NCBI GenBank assembly: GCA_964036315.1
Contig: OZ038479.1
Location: forward strand, 61,486,393 to 61,550,392
Source of the DNA: Acanthosepion esculentum
Lineage: Eukaryota > Mollusca > Cephalopoda > Sepiida > Sepiidae
DNA length: 64,000 nucleotides
Reading direction: 5' to 3'
Part shown: one piece after another, positions 46,075 to 57,584 of the stretch
How the letters are laid out: the number at the start of each line of letters is the position of its first letter
How positions within the stretch are numbered: position 1 is the stretch's first letter
The notes under the pieces: model-generated
What the model was told of the DNA's origin: nothing
The model's database searches: none
What the model saw: the letters and a program-made list of their open reading frames with translations, nothing else
Made by a program: the position numbers and the translations under genes

Positions 46075-46214
46075 GCGTATATGAGCAGCAATACATCTTT
46101 TATACAGGTTTCATTGAAGACGACTGACAGTATACTGCGATTAAGTTTTTTAATTAATTTTTCTTGCATTCGTATAAGTGTTTTCATTTCTAGATATAAA
46201 ATCAAATCAATTTC

Positions 46215-46270
46215 AAATGTTCTATATATCCGAGCGCTTTCGGTTATTCTATTAGCCATTATCAAGGATG
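46215..46270 (-). other. Hammerhead-like motif downstream of PLE 3
   Basis: The minus strand reads ccttgataatggctaata, then gaataaccgaaagcgctcgg. It has the same box-stem-GAAA arrangement as 298-345, and the stem changes from ggct/agcc to ggct/aacc (G-U tolerated). It lies ~130 nt after the PLE 3 frame and ~150 nt before the (TA)n at 46024-46071, all in one orientation. Confidence 0.5.
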
Positions 46271-46388
46271 TTTATTTCTAACTAAATATGTAGGTTTTTA
46301 TATATTTGTATCTATAATGATGAGAATTCTTTTTTCATTTTCCAATTTTACGTTGTGTCCGTGCTTATACTTAATATTATTGGCTTTT

Positions 46389-46580
46389 TTAAACCTTTAT
46401 TAATTCTTCTATTATTTTTAACCGTTTTTTTTTACTCATTATGGTCGTATTTTCTGCGTGTATGTTGAGGACTGAATTTGGTATGTTTCCATGTGTGTTT
46501 AAATGAATCTTAATTGAACCATATGTGAGATCTAACGTGAGTCTTCTTGATAAACATGTCGTGGTATGTCCAATATATTT
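46389..46580 (-). pseudogene. Penelope-like GIY-YIG endonuclease fragment (PLE 3)
   Basis: The minus-strand frame, emerging from a (TA)/(CA) run, reads NKYIGHTTTCLSRRLTLDLT, YGSIKIHLNTHGN, ENTTIMSKKKRLKIIEELIK. This is the GIY-YIG pattern (Y-I-G-x-T-T then S-R-R-L, IKxHL, and an ENT-x-I motif with a helix) of a third group, unlike PLE 1 and PLE 2. The fragment is short and 5'-truncated. The C-terminal part has lost a few residues relative to the pattern I expect. A hammerhead-like motif and then (TA)n follow downstream. Confidence 0.65.
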
Positions 46581-46600
46581 ATTCACTTATACAAATGCAA

Positions 46601-46602
46601 GA

Positions 46603-46656
<54 letters not shown>
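46601..46656. repeat. (CA)n then (TA)n microsatellite
   Basis: CA run of ~30 bp and TA run of ~26 bp; the PLE 3 fragment starts at its edge. Confidence 0.97.
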
Positions 46657-46668
<12 letters not shown>

Positions 46669-46844
46669 GTGAAGCGTATACTTAGGCAACAAGACTTATC
46701 TCAAACATATTTTACTGAAATCGAGTGACAAGGTGTGTCTATTTTATTTTCACTGCAGTTTTTCAGTTTACGCAAAAGTTGTCGCACGTCTGGATAAAGT
46801 TTACTGAAATATTAAGTAAAATTCCTAAACATACTGATTTTATT

Positions 46845-47515
46845 TAAAACGTTCATCAATAAATGTTTCTTTCTTGGTTTCAGTTAAATTCACTTCCTCA
46901 TGTGTATAAAGTGAAGTGCAAAAGTAGGGACAGCTGTCGCATAAATTGTAGCTCTTCGCTTTACTAACGACATATATGCGACCTGACATGGAGTTGCAGG
47001 GGTTGTTGCGTGGGTATTTCTGTACAGGTACATTCCGCGGTTGTTTTGAGTGTGGCTGCAAGGGATTTATTGAGCCCGGCAACATATTCAATAGCTGCTC
47101 AAAGGAATTTGTCGGGCGACAGCGGTGGCCAGTAGAGAAGTTAAAAGTACGCTGAATATTCCTGGAACCAGTTTTATGTCATTCGGACACGTTATTATGC
47201 TAGAATAAGTCATCACTACTGGTAAACATGGCAAATATAAAAAGGGCAACTGGTTTGCAGCAAGCTTTATGTATATGAGATTTGTCAAGACAGTCTCTAG
47301 TTTCATTCGTGCTCCTTGCGAAATCCAAGCGAACACAACTCATTAAAGTCACTATCAACTTGCTTTGTTGACAGGCTAGATCTCTGGCGCTATGCAAACT
47401 CCTCGATACGAAATCCACTATCTGCCCGAAAGAGTTGGGGCTCGTTTGACCTGACAACACGGTGCCAGGCTTACACTGGACAGTGGCGTTGACGTTCTTA
47501 TGTTCTTTGGTCAAG
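46845..47515 (-). other. Unrecognised cysteine-rich open region, possible gene fragment
   Basis: On the minus strand, a 104-codon frame (47514-47200) opens with a TTG codon. It contains an N-glycosylation-type NAT and regularly spaced cysteines (VQCKPGTVLS, DLACQQSK, VTLMSCVRLDF, TRDCLDKS, KACCKPV). Overlapping frames continue: 47336-47088 ends in a hydrophobic tail, and 47091-46840 has further cysteines (NLCDSCPYFC). The last ends in a stop followed at once by an AATAAA-type signal near 46848. The composition is less AT-rich than the flanks. It may be a secreted-protein pseudogene or exon; I do not recognise the family and no clean splice sites were found. Confidence 0.2.
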
Positions 47516-47592
47516 GTGAGGTGTAGTCGATCCGGAATTCTTATGTAACCTTAGAATATTTTTTCGAAGAAACCTTGTACATTTGCCATCTC

Positions 47593-47634
47593 ATATCTAT
47601 CTATCTATCTATCTATATATATATATATATATAT
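47593..47634. repeat. (TCTA)n then (TA)n microsatellite
   Basis: Short TCTA run followed by TA. Confidence 0.95.
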
Positions 47635-47639
47635 AATAA

Positions 47640-48480
47640 AGGGCTAAGAAAAAAGCTAGAGACAGCAGTAACCTAGTAGACGTTAATACTGTGACACTCA
47701 ATCAGACTAAGCTTCATAAAATAAATCTATACACAGCCATCAGGCATTTAGAAACTCAAACACGCACATTGAAAACTACATTGCGATACTCTATTTAGAT
47801 AATTTGAATTTGTGTGAGTATCCCATTTTTTCTGCTGGGGTATCTCTCCTAACGCCCTATAAAAAATTGAATCAACAAAGCTACTTTTCTCTTCTTTCTC
47901 TTTTTATCCACTGAAGATATATACGCATATAAGTGTGTTGGACAGCATTATTTATTCCATTGGGTGCTCAGGTATTACCCACAATCTATAAATCTATAAC
48001 TCAACTAATGTACATTAATCTTAACGGGTTTAATTTTAAATCCCTCATTACTTATTAATAATATTGGACACCTGTAGTACAAATACTATTTACTGTGAAT
48101 TCCAGAAAAACATTTTCGGGGCTCGTATAAGAAACGCCTCATAGTACGAACTGATATAGTAGGAACTGATATTAAACTACAATCAACAAAGCTTCTGGCT
48201 ATAAACCAACTTCAACCCCAGACCGCTTCACCAGGGATAAGGTAACTTATGCCCCCACCAATCGCTAACACAAACCTATTCTCATTAACAAGGTGTCTAC
48301 CAGAGGAGGACTGACATTGAAAATAAATTTAAGGCAATGCTTCAACTGGGACTGATGATACTAGCGTATAGAACGGCTTGAAATAGACTATCTCTATGTT
48401 GAGGTAATTTATATTTTTTTGCTGTAAAAATACATGTGTTCTGTTAAAATAAAAACATCGAGCTGTCTGTGGATCAGTTT
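47640..48480. other. No recognisable gene
   Basis: AT-rich; nothing supported. Confidence 0.45.
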
Positions 48481-48484
48481 TAAT

Positions 48485-48523
48485 AATTCATTTTACTAGG
48501 ATCCACCCAGATTATATTACCTG

Positions 48524-48568
<45 letters not shown>
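48485..48568 (+). repeat. Element tail ending in (TA)n, relative of 360-495
   Basis: ttactaggatccacccagat, then tatattacctgtagttta and (TA)n. It matches the tail at 370-425 that follows the hammerhead-like motif. Upstream of about 48480 the similarity is lost. Confidence 0.6.
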
Positions 48569-48571
<3 letters not shown>

Positions 48572-48639
48572 CTGCTGTATTTTATTTTATTTAACAGTGA
48601 AATTAATAACAATCGGCCTAAACCGAGATATCCGAGTGA

Positions 48640-48735
48640 AGAATAATTGTGCCCCCGACAGGAATCGGTCCCTTTTTTACCTCAAGGAAACCACTTCTTA
48701 AGCCGAAGCGCGCCTCTAGCAGTTCGGTAACGGAG
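48640..48735 (-). mobile_element. tRNA-like SINE head fragment
   Basis: The minus strand has ttaccgaactgctagaggcg and a B-box-like gggaccgattcctgtcgggg. The spacing is tRNA-like. Body lost. Confidence 0.45.
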
Positions 48736-48921
48736 CTATACTGAAAGGACAAAGTCAGAATAAATTGTTAAGGAAACTTTTTCTCTTTGAGATTTCTACG
48801 TTTCTATATTTGCTAGCTTCAGTTTAGTACCCGAAACTTAAACAATGGAAATTTTTGAAAACTTTTTTTTGTCCGATATTATTTCTTATTACTATAAACG
48901 TTATTATTAGTGATGCATTCT

Positions 48922-49153
48922 TGATGTGGACCCGAAGTAGGGGCCACGGAAGGAAAACACGGAACACGGGTTAGAGGTAAGAAAGATATATTAAACAGAA
49001 AAGTTACAAAGAATAGTGTAAGCAGAGCTTACTAGCCAGTGGTGTCCGATATTGGTATCGTACGCGGCTGCGCATTACTGGTGCTACTCCCCTGATTCAC
49101 ATAATAATATAGTACTGGGAGAGTCCATGATGTAGGGAAGTATCGGTCTCACA
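48922..49153 (-). mobile_element. Gypsy 3' LTR (cassette-less form, 232 bp)
   Basis: Bounded by tgatgtggaccc on the left and ggtctcaca on the right, so in the minus sense it begins TGTGAGACCG and ends CCACATCA. It matches 51808-52267 closely apart from the ~240-bp cassette that is absent here. Only one copy of acgcggctgcgcatt is present (49062-49076). Confidence 0.85.
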
Positions 49154-49232
49154 ATACCCCCACTTCCAAGAGTTTTCCTCTTTTTTTTTCTCTCTTTTTT
49201 TCCTTGAAGGAAAAAAAAAAGAAGTAAAACTG

Positions 49233-50118
49233 TTAATACCTCATCCTCTTGGGATTCACGTCGAGTGGTTGAGTAAATTTTCTCTTTCTCCCCGAGCGTC
49301 GTATTTCCGGAGAGACTTGGGGCATGTCAAGATCGAAATGTTCGAATATTACGTCGATTGGTTCTTCGCCGATATTTTGTGATGATTCCTCAGATTCCTT
49401 CAAACGGCATTTCCTGAGCTGGTTCATATGGCGTTTGTGGGTATTTTTCGGTCCCTGGACAATATAGACCAGTTCGCCAATTCTCTGTTTGATGTTGCCT
49501 ACTTCCCAGAATGTTATGTTGTTTTTGTAAGCCTTAAAAAGAACTTTGTCGCCAGGATTAAAATATTTCTTAGGAAGCGAGACGGTTTTCTTGAACTTCG
49601 CTTGCCGTGGAATGAGTTTATCAAAGACGGACTTGATTTTTGTTGCGAACATTGTTTCTGCAGGCGAGCGTCCCATAGGCGTGTTAGGATTAGGGGTTAT
49701 TCTATACACCTGCAGAAACTGTTGTAATGCACTATCCGTCGGTGTGCCTAGTGCCTTTTTTAAAGCTCTTTTTAGAGTGTCCACGAACCTCTTGGCTTGA
49801 CCGTTTGGGGGGGGTGATACTGAGGTGTCGTAATGTGGTCCACAGGATACGACTTGCAAAAGTCTCTGAATTCACTTGATGTGAATTGAGTGCCGTTATC
49901 AGTCACTACACAATCTACAACGCCAAAACGCTAAAATCTGTTTTTGATAGAATACCCGCCTGTTCGAGTCTATCTAATTCTTTGTTGATCTGCTCTAGAG
50001 CAGCGAAAGGGACATACCTTTTCTTTTTGAAAACTGGTCTTGCACCGTCCATCACCTTGAAGTTAGCTTTAAATTTAGAACATTTCCCAAGGCCACCAGA
50101 AAAATCCTGGGGAAATTG
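49233..50118 (-). pseudogene. Gypsy pol: RT start fused to integrase by deletion
   Basis: From ~50110 the minus strand reads RPVFKKKRYVPF and INKELDRLEQAGILSKTDF, the entry of a K02A2.6-type gypsy reverse transcriptase. Within about 20 residues it becomes VVTDNGTQFTSSEFRDFCK, the integrase core around the second catalytic Asp. Most of RT, all RNase H and the start of integrase are therefore missing. From 49859 a 208-codon frame continues with NGQAKRFVDTLKRALKK, TPNPNTPMGRSPAETMF, an SH3-like end (FNPGDKVLFKAY, IVQGPKNTHKRHMNQLRKC) and a basic C-terminus. In an intact element integrase inserts the cDNA. This copy cannot do so alone. Confidence 0.85.
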
Positions 50119-50478
50119 TTATTTGAGTTCCTTTTTGAGATTTTCCGAATTGGACGCTGTACTTTTTATTTTTCGGCAAAAAGTGCTCATTGGGCAATCC
50201 CATAGATTGAATTTTTCTATCCAATCTGTTCCGAATAGGTTATCTGAATTTTCTAGTACGTGGGCTTTCAGCTTTTTGGTAACTCCATTTAGTGTTACTG
50301 TAAGGATCACCTGGCCTAAGATGTCAATATTCTCGACAGTTACGGATTTTGCTGTTTTATCCGTCTTTAATAGGGTCGGCTTGTTTAACTTTCGCCAAGT
50401 ACGCCAGTTGATAATCGAGAGGTCAGAACCGGAATCAAGCTGGAATTTTATAGAGTTATTGAAAATATCAACAGTCAC
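50119..50478 (-). pseudogene. Gypsy aspartic protease domain
   Basis: An open frame of ~119 codons. FQLDSGSDLSIINWRTWRKL holds the active-site triad (D-S-G). VENIDILGQVILTVTLNG and NLFGTDWIEKFNLWD fit the flap and end of the retropepsin of K02A2.6-like gypsy elements. It processes Gag-Pol in an intact element. Downstream of it the polyprotein is cut by the internal deletion. Confidence 0.8.
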
Positions 50479-50590
50479 GTATTTTCTTAAATTCCTATCG
50501 ACTATGTTGTCTGATTGGGCTTGCCTAATTTTACTTTTGTGTTTCCTCGTCTTGTTGGCGTACCAGCACTAAGTTAAGTTATGACCATTT

Positions 50591-51202
50591 TTATTGCAAT
50601 TTTTGCAATATGTTTTCTTCTTGAATGGACAGAATTTCACAGTCGACATTGAAAATATCTTCATAACGCCTGTAAAAAGCCTCGAATGTTTTGTCTTCCT
50701 CTGGTACGTATTCGAATGTTTCAATCGAGTTGTAGATTGTACCCTGGGAAAATGTCGTATCTTTTTCAGAGTTTTTAGAGCCGTTACATGAATTTACAAG
50801 TAATTCTTCAAGATGTTTTTGCTGTAGTTCTGTTTTCTGAAGTGTAAATTGTTGGAATTCTATTTGTTGTTTATGTAACTCCATAAACAATTGTTGCTGT
50901 CTTTCGTCTGATTTTTGTTGGTGGAGTTTCTGTATTTCTTCGCTTTTTTGTTATTGAAGTTTCTGTTCTGTTTGTTGGTCCGACTGTAATTTGAGGAATC
51001 TGTCTTCCAATTTCTGCTGTCTTTCATCTGATTTTTGTTGGTGGTCCATCTGGACCTTTAACATTTGCACAATTTCTTTTGGAATTCTTCCATATTTAGA
51101 TAATATGTAGAAAAGTAATGAAAGAACACACAAAACAGAAATAAATAAATAACTAACAGCAATTACTGTTGCTTTGAAAACCCGTGTACCAAATCTAGTC
51201 AA
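50591..51202 (-). pseudogene. Gypsy gag N-terminal region, coiled coil
   Basis: Two minus-strand frames. 51202-50951 has a hydrophobic stretch (VIAVSYLFISVLCVLSLLFY) followed by IPKEIVQMLKVQMDHQQKSD and Gln-rich heptads. After a stop near 50951 the next frame continues with FMELHKQQIEFQQFTLQKTE and the gag-like phrase KTFEAFYRRYEDIFNVDCE. The Gln-rich coiled coil before the gag core is usual for this group. The hydrophobic segment may be a chance frame. The zinc-knuckle part of gag is not visible. Confidence 0.6.
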
Positions 51203-51726
51203 TTAATAAAATTAATAAGAACTACTTATTGGTTTAGATCTTTCGAGATACCGTTGTTCCGTTAATTTCAATGTGACCATTTAAATTTTCTCCACACTTA
51301 TTATTTTTTTTAGAAGTGTGGGGAGAAAAATATCACTTAGACTGAAAAAAAAAAAAATACACTGGATTTTTTTTCTTTCGGCAGAATTTGCTTTGCTTTT
51401 TTTTTTTTTAGAAAAAAAAAAATCACCTCAATCAATTTGAGGGGAGGGTAAATTTATGCACGAGATTTGTAGGAATTCAAATCAATTTCATAAAATTTTT
51501 TAACACTTCGCTAAATGCGCGACTTGGTGAATAGTTTTTTCGAACTTGAGTCAACCGTAGAACTTCGAGCTCTTGAGTTTGTCAGTTTGTTTTGTGCACA
51601 AGCTGGGTTTTTTGTAAGCAGTCGTTCTCGATACTTGGGTGCTCGTTTATTGCGTTTCGTTCGCTGATGTAGTAATGCCAGCTCAAATTCTAGTTCAACA
51701 CTGATGTGGGAACCAGTGGGGTTAAA

Positions 51727-51807
51727 CGAGTCCTCTGTCGCCACTGATGTGGGTCTGGGGCTTTGGGGTTTCGGTGTGGGCACGTGTTTCGAATCCTCTG
51801 TCACCAC
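51727..51807 (-). promoter_or_regulatory. Primer binding site region, duplicated
   Basis: The plus strand reads ttcgaatcctctgtcacca at 51788-51806, ending one base from the LTR. This is the 3' end of a tRNA (T arm, acceptor, CCA), so the minus strand is a primer binding site. A near copy cgagtcctctgtcgcca lies at 51727-51743, followed by a scrap resembling the LTR edge (tgatgtgg), which makes a ~64-bp tandem duplication. Confidence 0.75.
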
Positions 51808-52267
51808 TGATGTGGACCCGAAGTAGGGGCCACGGAAGGAAAACACGGAAACGGGTTAGAGGTAAGAAAGATATAAACAGAAAAGAATAGTGTAAGCAGA
51901 GCTTACTATCCAGTGGTGTCCGATATTGGTATCGTACGCGGCTGCGCATTACTGTATTTACTGTCCCGTCCCCCCACGAAGGATAGATATGGCACAAGGC
52001 CGGGTTTAAAGTTGGGTATTCCCGAGCCCGTAGCCTCGGCCAAAAAATGCCCGTAGAAACTGTAAAAACAGAATCGGATTGGTCAACCACCCCGAACGAG
52101 ACTCTGCCCTTCGGCGGAGTCTCGTCCGGGTTCCTCTCCGCCAGAGGCAGAGAGTTCGACCGTTAACTCGTCAACACGCGGCTGCGCATTGCTGGTGCTA
52201 CTCCCATGATTCACATAATAATATAGTACTGGGAGAGTCCATGATGTAGGGAAGTATCGGTCTCTCA
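51808..52267 (-). mobile_element. Gypsy 5' LTR (with cassette, 460 bp)
   Basis: Starts tgatgtggacccgaag and ends gtatcggtctctca in plus sense. The same LTR as 48922-49153 but containing the ~240-bp cassette at 51936-52175. In the minus sense a TATA-like ctatattattatg lies upstream of the cassette. No matching target-site duplication was found outside the two LTRs (attct on the left, acaat on the right). Confidence 0.85.
51936..52190 (-). repeat. Hairpin-rich cassette flanked by 15-bp direct repeats
   Basis: acgcggctgcgcatt occurs at 51936-51950 and 52176-52190, a period of 240 bp. Between them, in the minus sense, are hairpins with stems ctctgcc/ggcggag, a long one based on gacgagactc and gagtctcg, and gaggctacgggctcgg. 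The same order of hairpins makes up the tandem units at 59811-60543. Confidence 0.8.
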
Positions 52268-52924
52268 ACAATTTTGCAGAACGTAGAGCACAGCAAAAAA
52301 TTTTGTAACAGTTAGACAAATATAAATCATTAGGAAAACCTTAAACTGCCAGCGACAGAATATGAAAAACTGGGAAATAGTTTGGTAATTAAACATTTTT
52401 GAAAGTTGTTTCATAAATCTCTGAGCATTAACATTTAAATAGCTAATTTTAGCCCCATTTCCAGTTACAAATTTAAAAAAAAAATTGTGGCTCTAAATGG
52501 TCAAGATATTTTTGTAAACATTTTATTTTAAACATCACAGTTTCTCTTCAGTATTGCTTGACAAAAAATGAGGCTTTTTACAGAGGATTATGAAACTCTA
52601 ATGCCACTGTATTCAAACACCAACTGCTGACTGCTAATGTCCACACAGAATACCAGTTTATATTTTATTAGATTTGTTGCCAGATCTAATATGACCTAAC
52701 ATTCACATCTATTTTTCTTCTGTCCACTTGTACTGACCAATAAATATAAATATAGTAGAAGTGTCTAAAATAGCATTCAGATGGTCAATGCGTCTGTAGA
52801 CATCAAGTCTTGCATTTATCTGTATTCTCATGGCACGGCTCACTCGAGATGGGAAACGTGTCTGAGTCTCGCTGAGAACATTTTTTTATTTTTGTCATTT
52901 TAATATACAACCGTTTTAAAAAAT

Positions 52925-53285
52925 AATTTAAGCCAAATCAAAGCAATAAACCGCTAAGTCGCAAAGGGTTACATAGAATTAAATAATCTGAGAAACACAT
53001 TATTATGGAAAGAAGACAATAAAAGAATGGGGTTCAAGGAGATAGAAGATGGCGATTGAGATTGAATTTAAATGTCTGAAGATCAAATTCATTGGAAGAG
53101 AGTTTCACAAACGAGAAGTGTGAGAAAAGAAACTGTTAGCATATGTCTCATAGTTACATCTAGCAATTTGAGCTGTAAAATGATGAGACCTAGCCGTTAA
53201 TCTGGTACTGCATAAATTCGTAAAGCCGAGGTACCCACGAGGAAAGCTCATCAGAATAATTACCATGTATTAACTTAGTTAAGTT
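52925..53285 (-). pseudogene. Jockey/CR1-like LINE C-terminus
   Basis: The minus strand, allowing frameshifts, reads LYEFSRST-like text, then RSHHFTAQIARCNYETYANS and FFSHTSRLWNSLPMNLIF, the WNSLP LINE tail. A 3' region follows to about 52925 (antisense of ataaaccgctaagtcgcaaa). Fragment only. Confidence 0.55.
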
Positions 53286-53289
53286 ACCG

Positions 53290-55090
53290 CGATGTGTCAT
53301 TGGTGTATAACGCGTGTTATAGAGAAGAATATACGCAATGTATACATTTCATGACGGAGAAATCCATAAAACGAATGTTCATATACACAGTTTGCTGCCA
53401 ATATTCTCTCCATCACACATCAACATCAAGTCCCTTCTTTCTCACTCATTCAACTTTTTCGTTGACACTTGTTTGACAAAACAGCAATTCTTTAAATGAA
53501 GAGACATTGCTAAACTATTGATGCAATTGAACAGTCGCCATTTTGCAGGGACATTAACTGTCGGATCTTTTGTCTGTTTGTAAATATTATTCGTCATCCT
53601 TTACACGGTCCACTGCCTCTACCTCTGGGTGGCGCTTCGTTTCGTTCCTTTTCGCACGGACTTTATTTTTACTTTAATTTTCAGAATTAAGTATACTGAA
53701 AATGTTTGCCGACCCACCCGTAATTTTCTTAAAAAGCACATCCACTTGCCTCTCTAAAATAGCTGAGTCTCCTCTCATTGCGTATAACTTAAGGACAAGG
53801 AAAAATATAATTGTTTAATGAAATTCTTGACAAATATTTTGATATCAGTAAGATTTTTATAGTAAACTGATATGCCTCTTGATTTTTGTCGCAGTTATCA
53901 GTAAACAGTTCGAAGTAAGCTGTTAGCGAGACTCAAACTTACAAGCGTTTTATCTCGGAATGCCTATCTTACTATAATAGCTGTTTTTACTAATTAACTT
54001 ACAAGCAACTCACAGTTAAGATAAGATCAACTTTAATAATATAAACTTATTCCTAATTTTCTCTCAATCGCCCTGAATCGGCACATTTGATTGTATTCTT
54101 CCATTTCTATATATTAGTTCTACTTAGCTTGGCTTCGCGAACGAAGATGGAAGCGCTCAAGGAGTCGTAGTCGTAGGAGTCGGATAATAGTAATATTATA
54201 TAAAATGATGGAATTTTTCAATAATTATGAAATTTTATTCATCATAATTTCAGTTGCTTCTACGTTCATTATTCATATATGCACTATGTCTGATTTCATC
54301 AATATCTTCCCAATAAAAATGGTATAAACCATCTAATGTTGGTAAATATTTTCAGGCTATACTTATATGAAGAGCATAACGTGTGAGCTTCATCTTATGA
54401 TATCTACTCTTATTAAAATATTTTGGTAATTAATCTTTTAGGGTCATAGGTTTTATTGTGTGGACAAACGAACATAATTTTTTATTTATAAATAAATGCA
54501 AAAATGCCACAGAAACATATATTTAACACATAATCCCCTATATCTGAATAAATTATTTTACGTTTTGACATTCGATAACCTTCATCAGTTTTTCAAACAT
54601 TGATTTTATTAACTTTTCTACTATTTGGAATTGCAACAGTTTTTATTGCTTCTCACGATCTTTGCTTTAATATTGTTTTCGTTTCTCAAATATCTCTTTT
54701 AATGATCAACCACAACGTTCTGTTAGATTAACAGCTGGAAAGATTATATTTATTTCATATCTTTAAAAAGTCATTTTTCAGAAGTTAAAAAACATTATCT
54801 TTATCTTAAAGCTTCTTGTTCATAAATTAAAACACTCAAAAAAGAAAAGTGAAAAATGAAAGAAATATTTCTTACAAATTTTACCAACATCGTTTGTTTA
54901 ATGCCAATGTTATTGTAAAAAACATTGACTTGCATAATAGAATCTGACACAGTATCAATAAATTATGTAGGGTTCAATGTAAAAGAAATTCAAATGAACT
55001 TACTTAGATTTCATAGCAGGTCTTTTTTGAAAATAAAGTTACGAAACAGAATAATTTTCGTTAAAAACAAAAAATGTGCTTAATATCAAT
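53290..55090. other. No recognisable gene
   Basis: AT-rich stretch; short frames only, and no repeat shared with the rest of the window noticed. Confidence 0.45.
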
Positions 55091-55109
55091 TTTCCTATAT
55101 GGCAATAGA

Positions 55110-55510
55110 TTCTGGAAAATTTCCTCACAATTGAAGAGAAGACTTGAAGCAACAGATGTGGTTCTACAGAAGTTTGCTGAGAATACCACAGTTAGGACAT
55201 AGGAACAATGAGGAAGTTTTAAGGAAAATTACAAGAAGAATATTTATACTTATCAGAAATATTTTAAATTTCTGGGAGACATACTGAAGTAAGTGGGCTT
55301 GGCAATTTTGACACTCACTGGATATATTAAAGAGAAGATAAGCACTGAGAAACTGCGAATAACCTACTTAACAAGCTTATGAAAATGGATGATAGAAAAT
55401 GGACTAAGAAGGATAGTAAGGAGACGAACATTACACAGAGCTACAAAGAATAGGAATTTGGAGAGAGTTTTCATCGTCCACGTCCTGTAAGGACACGGTA
55501 AATAAAAAAG
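55110..55510 (+). pseudogene. RTE-like LINE C-terminal fragment, copy 2
   Basis: The plus strand reads YFKFLGDILK, LAILTLTGYIKEKISTEKLR, ITYLTSL and KWMIENGLRRIV. It ends with gtcctgtaaggacacggtaa, paralleling 26280-26515. More decayed than copy 1. Confidence 0.6.
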
Positions 55511-56069
55511 AAAGACGCGGTAAGATGCTTAAAAAGATTTGGTGATAAAAGATACTTACCAAATAAATTCTGAGATTCTGAGACACACACATGTGTGTTT
55601 GTGTGTGTATAGAAACTCTATATATACAATTCCTTTTTTAATGGCCGAGAACGTTTACAATATGGATTCAGGTCATAAAAAAGAATTAACGTCTCATTCT
55701 GATATTTTTAAAGGAACCAAGGAAGTCTTGTAACCGAAAATGATTCTATCCATTCATCCATAGAAATGCAGATACAAATGGTCATTATTTTACTACCTAT
55801 ATTTATGGCAGATAGATTTGCTTTGTAGTTATCTGGGTAGTTTAGTATTAACAAATTGTAGTACATTTTTCCCCAAAATGAGGCAAAATTATATAAAAGT
55901 ACAATATTATTTGGATTCTATAATCCTGACTGCATTTATTTTAAACTATAGATAGCTCATAAAATTAAAATGAAACATTATCTTTAAAACCTCATGAAAG
56001 GAAAGTGACAAATTATGTACATTAAAGTAAGCAAATGTTATTTCGTTAGAAATAAAGATAAGAGTGTTT

Positions 56070-56350
56070 AAGAGCTATGCAATATCAATCCTCTTCTATG
56101 AAAGTGAATGCTGGACTTTGCTGATCTTGAGAAGACTTAAGGAAGCATAAATGTAGTTAAACGGATGGATTTTGAGAATACCAGGGATGGAATATGCGAG
56201 CCACAAAGACATTTTAAAGAAAATGTCAATAAGAAGGACATTTTCGCTTAGGATCAGAATGGGACGCATAATGAGGAAGAACGACTGGCATCCAATGTTA
56301 AAGATGAAAGCGCACGTCTTTTTCAAAAATGTCATATCAGGTTGTGGAAT
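56070..56350 (+). pseudogene. RTE-like LINE C-terminal fragment, copy 3
   Basis: The plus strand reads SYAISILFYESECWTLL, RRLKEA, then RIPGMEYASHKDILKKMSIR and GRIMRKNDWHPML. This matches the ECWT ... RIPW ... GHxMR block of RTE-like tails. Its order relative to copy 2 suggests a rearranged or separate insertion. Confidence 0.6.
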
Positions 56351-56359
56351 ATTAAATTT

Positions 56360-57540
56360 CCCATTGTAGCAAATATTTAGAGTTTTTTTTATTCAATCGA
56401 AACATTCGCCTTCGATGACTTTATTCCATCTTGTCGTCAAACCTATCGATGTACCAGTAATTTTATTAATATTCGTATTTCATATGATCTTGTTTCGATA
56501 AGTTCTTGCTTTGTTATACAAGTTTGAAAATATGGGAGAGATGATGTGAGAGGCAATAAAGTCTCCATCTTAGACGGATTTTTGCTACGTAAGGACAGGC
56601 GTTATAATAACAGGCATAATGGCGTCTTTTCTATTCACCCAAATAGGTAATGACTATTTAAATACACTATTTCAAGTTTTTGTATCTTTTTTTCCATGAA
56701 ACATTTCCAGAGATGATAAGATAGCTTCAGTTAATGTACAAGATTCTTTTATACATCCAGGCATCGTACAGCTCTCTAATTATTTTAGAAAATCTTTTAG
56801 TTTATTTTTAATCACAACAGACGATACACAAATTCAACAATTTCATACCGTCCTACACAGATGATGCAGGTGTAACTTATTTCTTATTCAGTTCAAATGG
56901 AACAACATTTTTTGAGTTTTTTCTTTACCAATGACACTTAAATCGTTTGATGTAGTTTCAGTCGATACGATGGGATTTTCTCCTTGTTCTTTGGATAATT
57001 TTCCATTCCAAGAATCTAATATTACTAATCAACTGATAATTTTCGTTTATCTCTTTTCTGGATTCCGAAGCTTATCTCAGTTTGCCATTTGTTTGAAAGC
57101 AAATTCTTAGTAATAATTAATTTTTTTTTATTCCCCAGAGCTTCACTTCTATTATGTCTCCACTGGAAATTCTACAAGAAAGTCATGAGGCTTTTCATAT
57201 TTTCATAAAAAGATGTGAAAGTAAAGGCAGTAAAGATTTTTGTTCTGAATAATTAGCGAATAATATTTAGAAAGGAAAATATCAATTAAAAATGTTGTCA
57301 ATTCAAATAAAGGTATAAATATCAAACCTAAAAAGAAAATTCGCCACTTATCGTTATATGAGATTTACATATGACACTAAAATATGAATAAGATAAATAC
57401 ACACTTGTGTGCGAATATTTGATTTGACGATTAGAAATAGACATGGCTATATTATGAAGTATGATTTCACGGGCGTGTGTACGCGCGTGCGCGTGTGTAT
57501 GTACGTAAAAACAGAGGAATAATCCTTCTCAGATAAGGAG
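56360..57540. other. No recognisable gene
   Basis: AT-rich; a short CG/TG alternation lies at 57475-57500. Confidence 0.45.
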
Positions 57541-57584
57541 GAAATTCCATCAGAAATTGTTGTCCAAAGTTAATTTCGGAATAA

